NCBI RefSeq assembly: GCF_021044625.1 | Contig: NZ_CP087999.1 | Span: forward strand, 4,361,001-4,425,000 | Source of the DNA: Geomonas sp. RF6 | GTDB taxonomy: Bacteria; Desulfobacterota; Desulfuromonadia; Geobacterales; Geobacteraceae | Length of the DNA stretch: 64,000 bases | Reading direction: 5' to 3' | Shown here: positions 63,840-64,000 of the stretch, in pieces | Position numbering within the stretch: position 1 is the stretch's first letter | How the letters are laid out: the number at the start of each line of letters is the position of its first letter | Translations under genes and position numbers: made by a program | The notes under the pieces: generated by a model | The model's database searches: none | Told to the model about the DNA's origin: nothing | The model's input: the letters and a program-made list of their open reading frames with translations, nothing else

Positions 63840-64000
63840 GTGAAACGCACTATTTTGGTCATGATCCTTTTGATCCTCTGTATCGCCTGTACCGTCGGCT
63901 GCACCAAAAAAGAGGCTGCGGCACCGGCTTCCGGGGCGAAAAAGCTCACTGTTATCACCACGCTCTTTCCCTTGTACGACTTCACCAGGCAGATTGCCGG
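63840..64000 (+). CDS. Metal ABC transporter substrate-binding lipoprotein (partial, runs off window)
   Basis: Only the first 53 residues are visible. A signal peptide with a lipobox (LILCIACTVGC) is followed by TKKEAAAPASGAKK and the start of the mature fold VITTLFPLYDFTRQIAG, typical of cluster A-I (ZnuA/MntC/TroA) zinc or manganese binding proteins. GTG start with an AGGAGG site. The metal-binding His residues lie beyond the window edge, so the metal cannot be stated. Confidence 0.78.
   Translation, partial: MKRTILVMILLILCIACTVGCTKKEAAAPASGAKKLTVITTLFPLYDFTRQIA

Overview
The window is GC-rich, densely packed bacterial DNA. Its gene content suggests a member of the Geobacter/Geomonas group (Desulfuromonadota): many two-component and cyclic-di-GMP proteins, a bacteriohemerythrin, an acetate-type YaaH permease, a [FeFe]-hydrogenase-like sensor fused to a chemotaxis domain, rubrerythrin-like protein, several families of dispersed palindromic repeats, and sigma-54 promoter motifs. 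The taxonomic placement is inference; no rRNA or tRNA gene was seen.

Layout. 1-1.9 kb: the end of a sensor kinase, a receiver protein and a stand-alone CheB-type methylesterase. 2.3-4.6 kb: a membrane-anchored pseudokinase, a DUF1992 protein and a PilZ protein. 4.9-9.1 kb: YaaH/SatP permease, MobA, a thioredoxin whose first active-site cysteine is encoded by an in-frame TGA followed by a bacterial SECIS-like hairpin (probable selenoprotein), arginase and an ornithine cyclodeaminase-type enzyme. 9.2-13.5 kb: an isoprenoid-lipid-like cluster (LolA-like exported protein, UbiA-like membrane protein, polyprenyl synthetase, methyltransferase, FAD oxidoreductase). 13.6-17.1 kb: DUF309, exported beta-carbonic anhydrase, Cys-rich small protein, nitroreductase, Smr and an atypical MutY-like glycosylase. 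17.3-22.4 kb: a pair of paralogous tiny membrane proteins around a receiver that lacks its phosphoacceptor Asp, an outer-membrane protein, bacteriohemerythrin, an unknown protein and a diguanylate cyclase. 22.6-32.3 kb: glycogen phosphorylase, CheW, a PAS-GGDEF protein, two small genes and a large hybrid histidine kinase. 32.3-38.2 kb: DUF3300 protein, repeat-rich DNA, a 55-aa protein, a lipoprotein, an array of eight 45-bp repeats and the hydrogenase-like chemosensor.

38.5-53.6 kb is one long exopolysaccharide operon behind a near-consensus sigma-54 promoter. It has an SLBB export protein, UDP-sugar dehydrogenase and epimerase of the TviB/TviC type, Wzz, Wzx, a hexapeptide acyltransferase, five GT4 glycosyltransferases and a Wzy-like polymerase. 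No initiating phosphoglycosyltransferase and no Wzc-type kinase lie in the window. 53.6-55.2 kb holds a ferritin-like protein and an SDR enzyme.

55.5-63.6 kb is a carbon-storage and pentose-phosphate operon (tkt-rpiB-gnd-zwf-pgl-glgX), which works with glgP earlier in the window: phosphorylase and debranching enzyme release glucose units from glycogen and the oxidative and non-oxidative pentose phosphate enzymes turn them into NADPH and pentoses. It is bracketed by two identical 39-bp palindrome-rich repeats in opposite orientation. The window ends inside a metal-binding ABC transporter lipoprotein.
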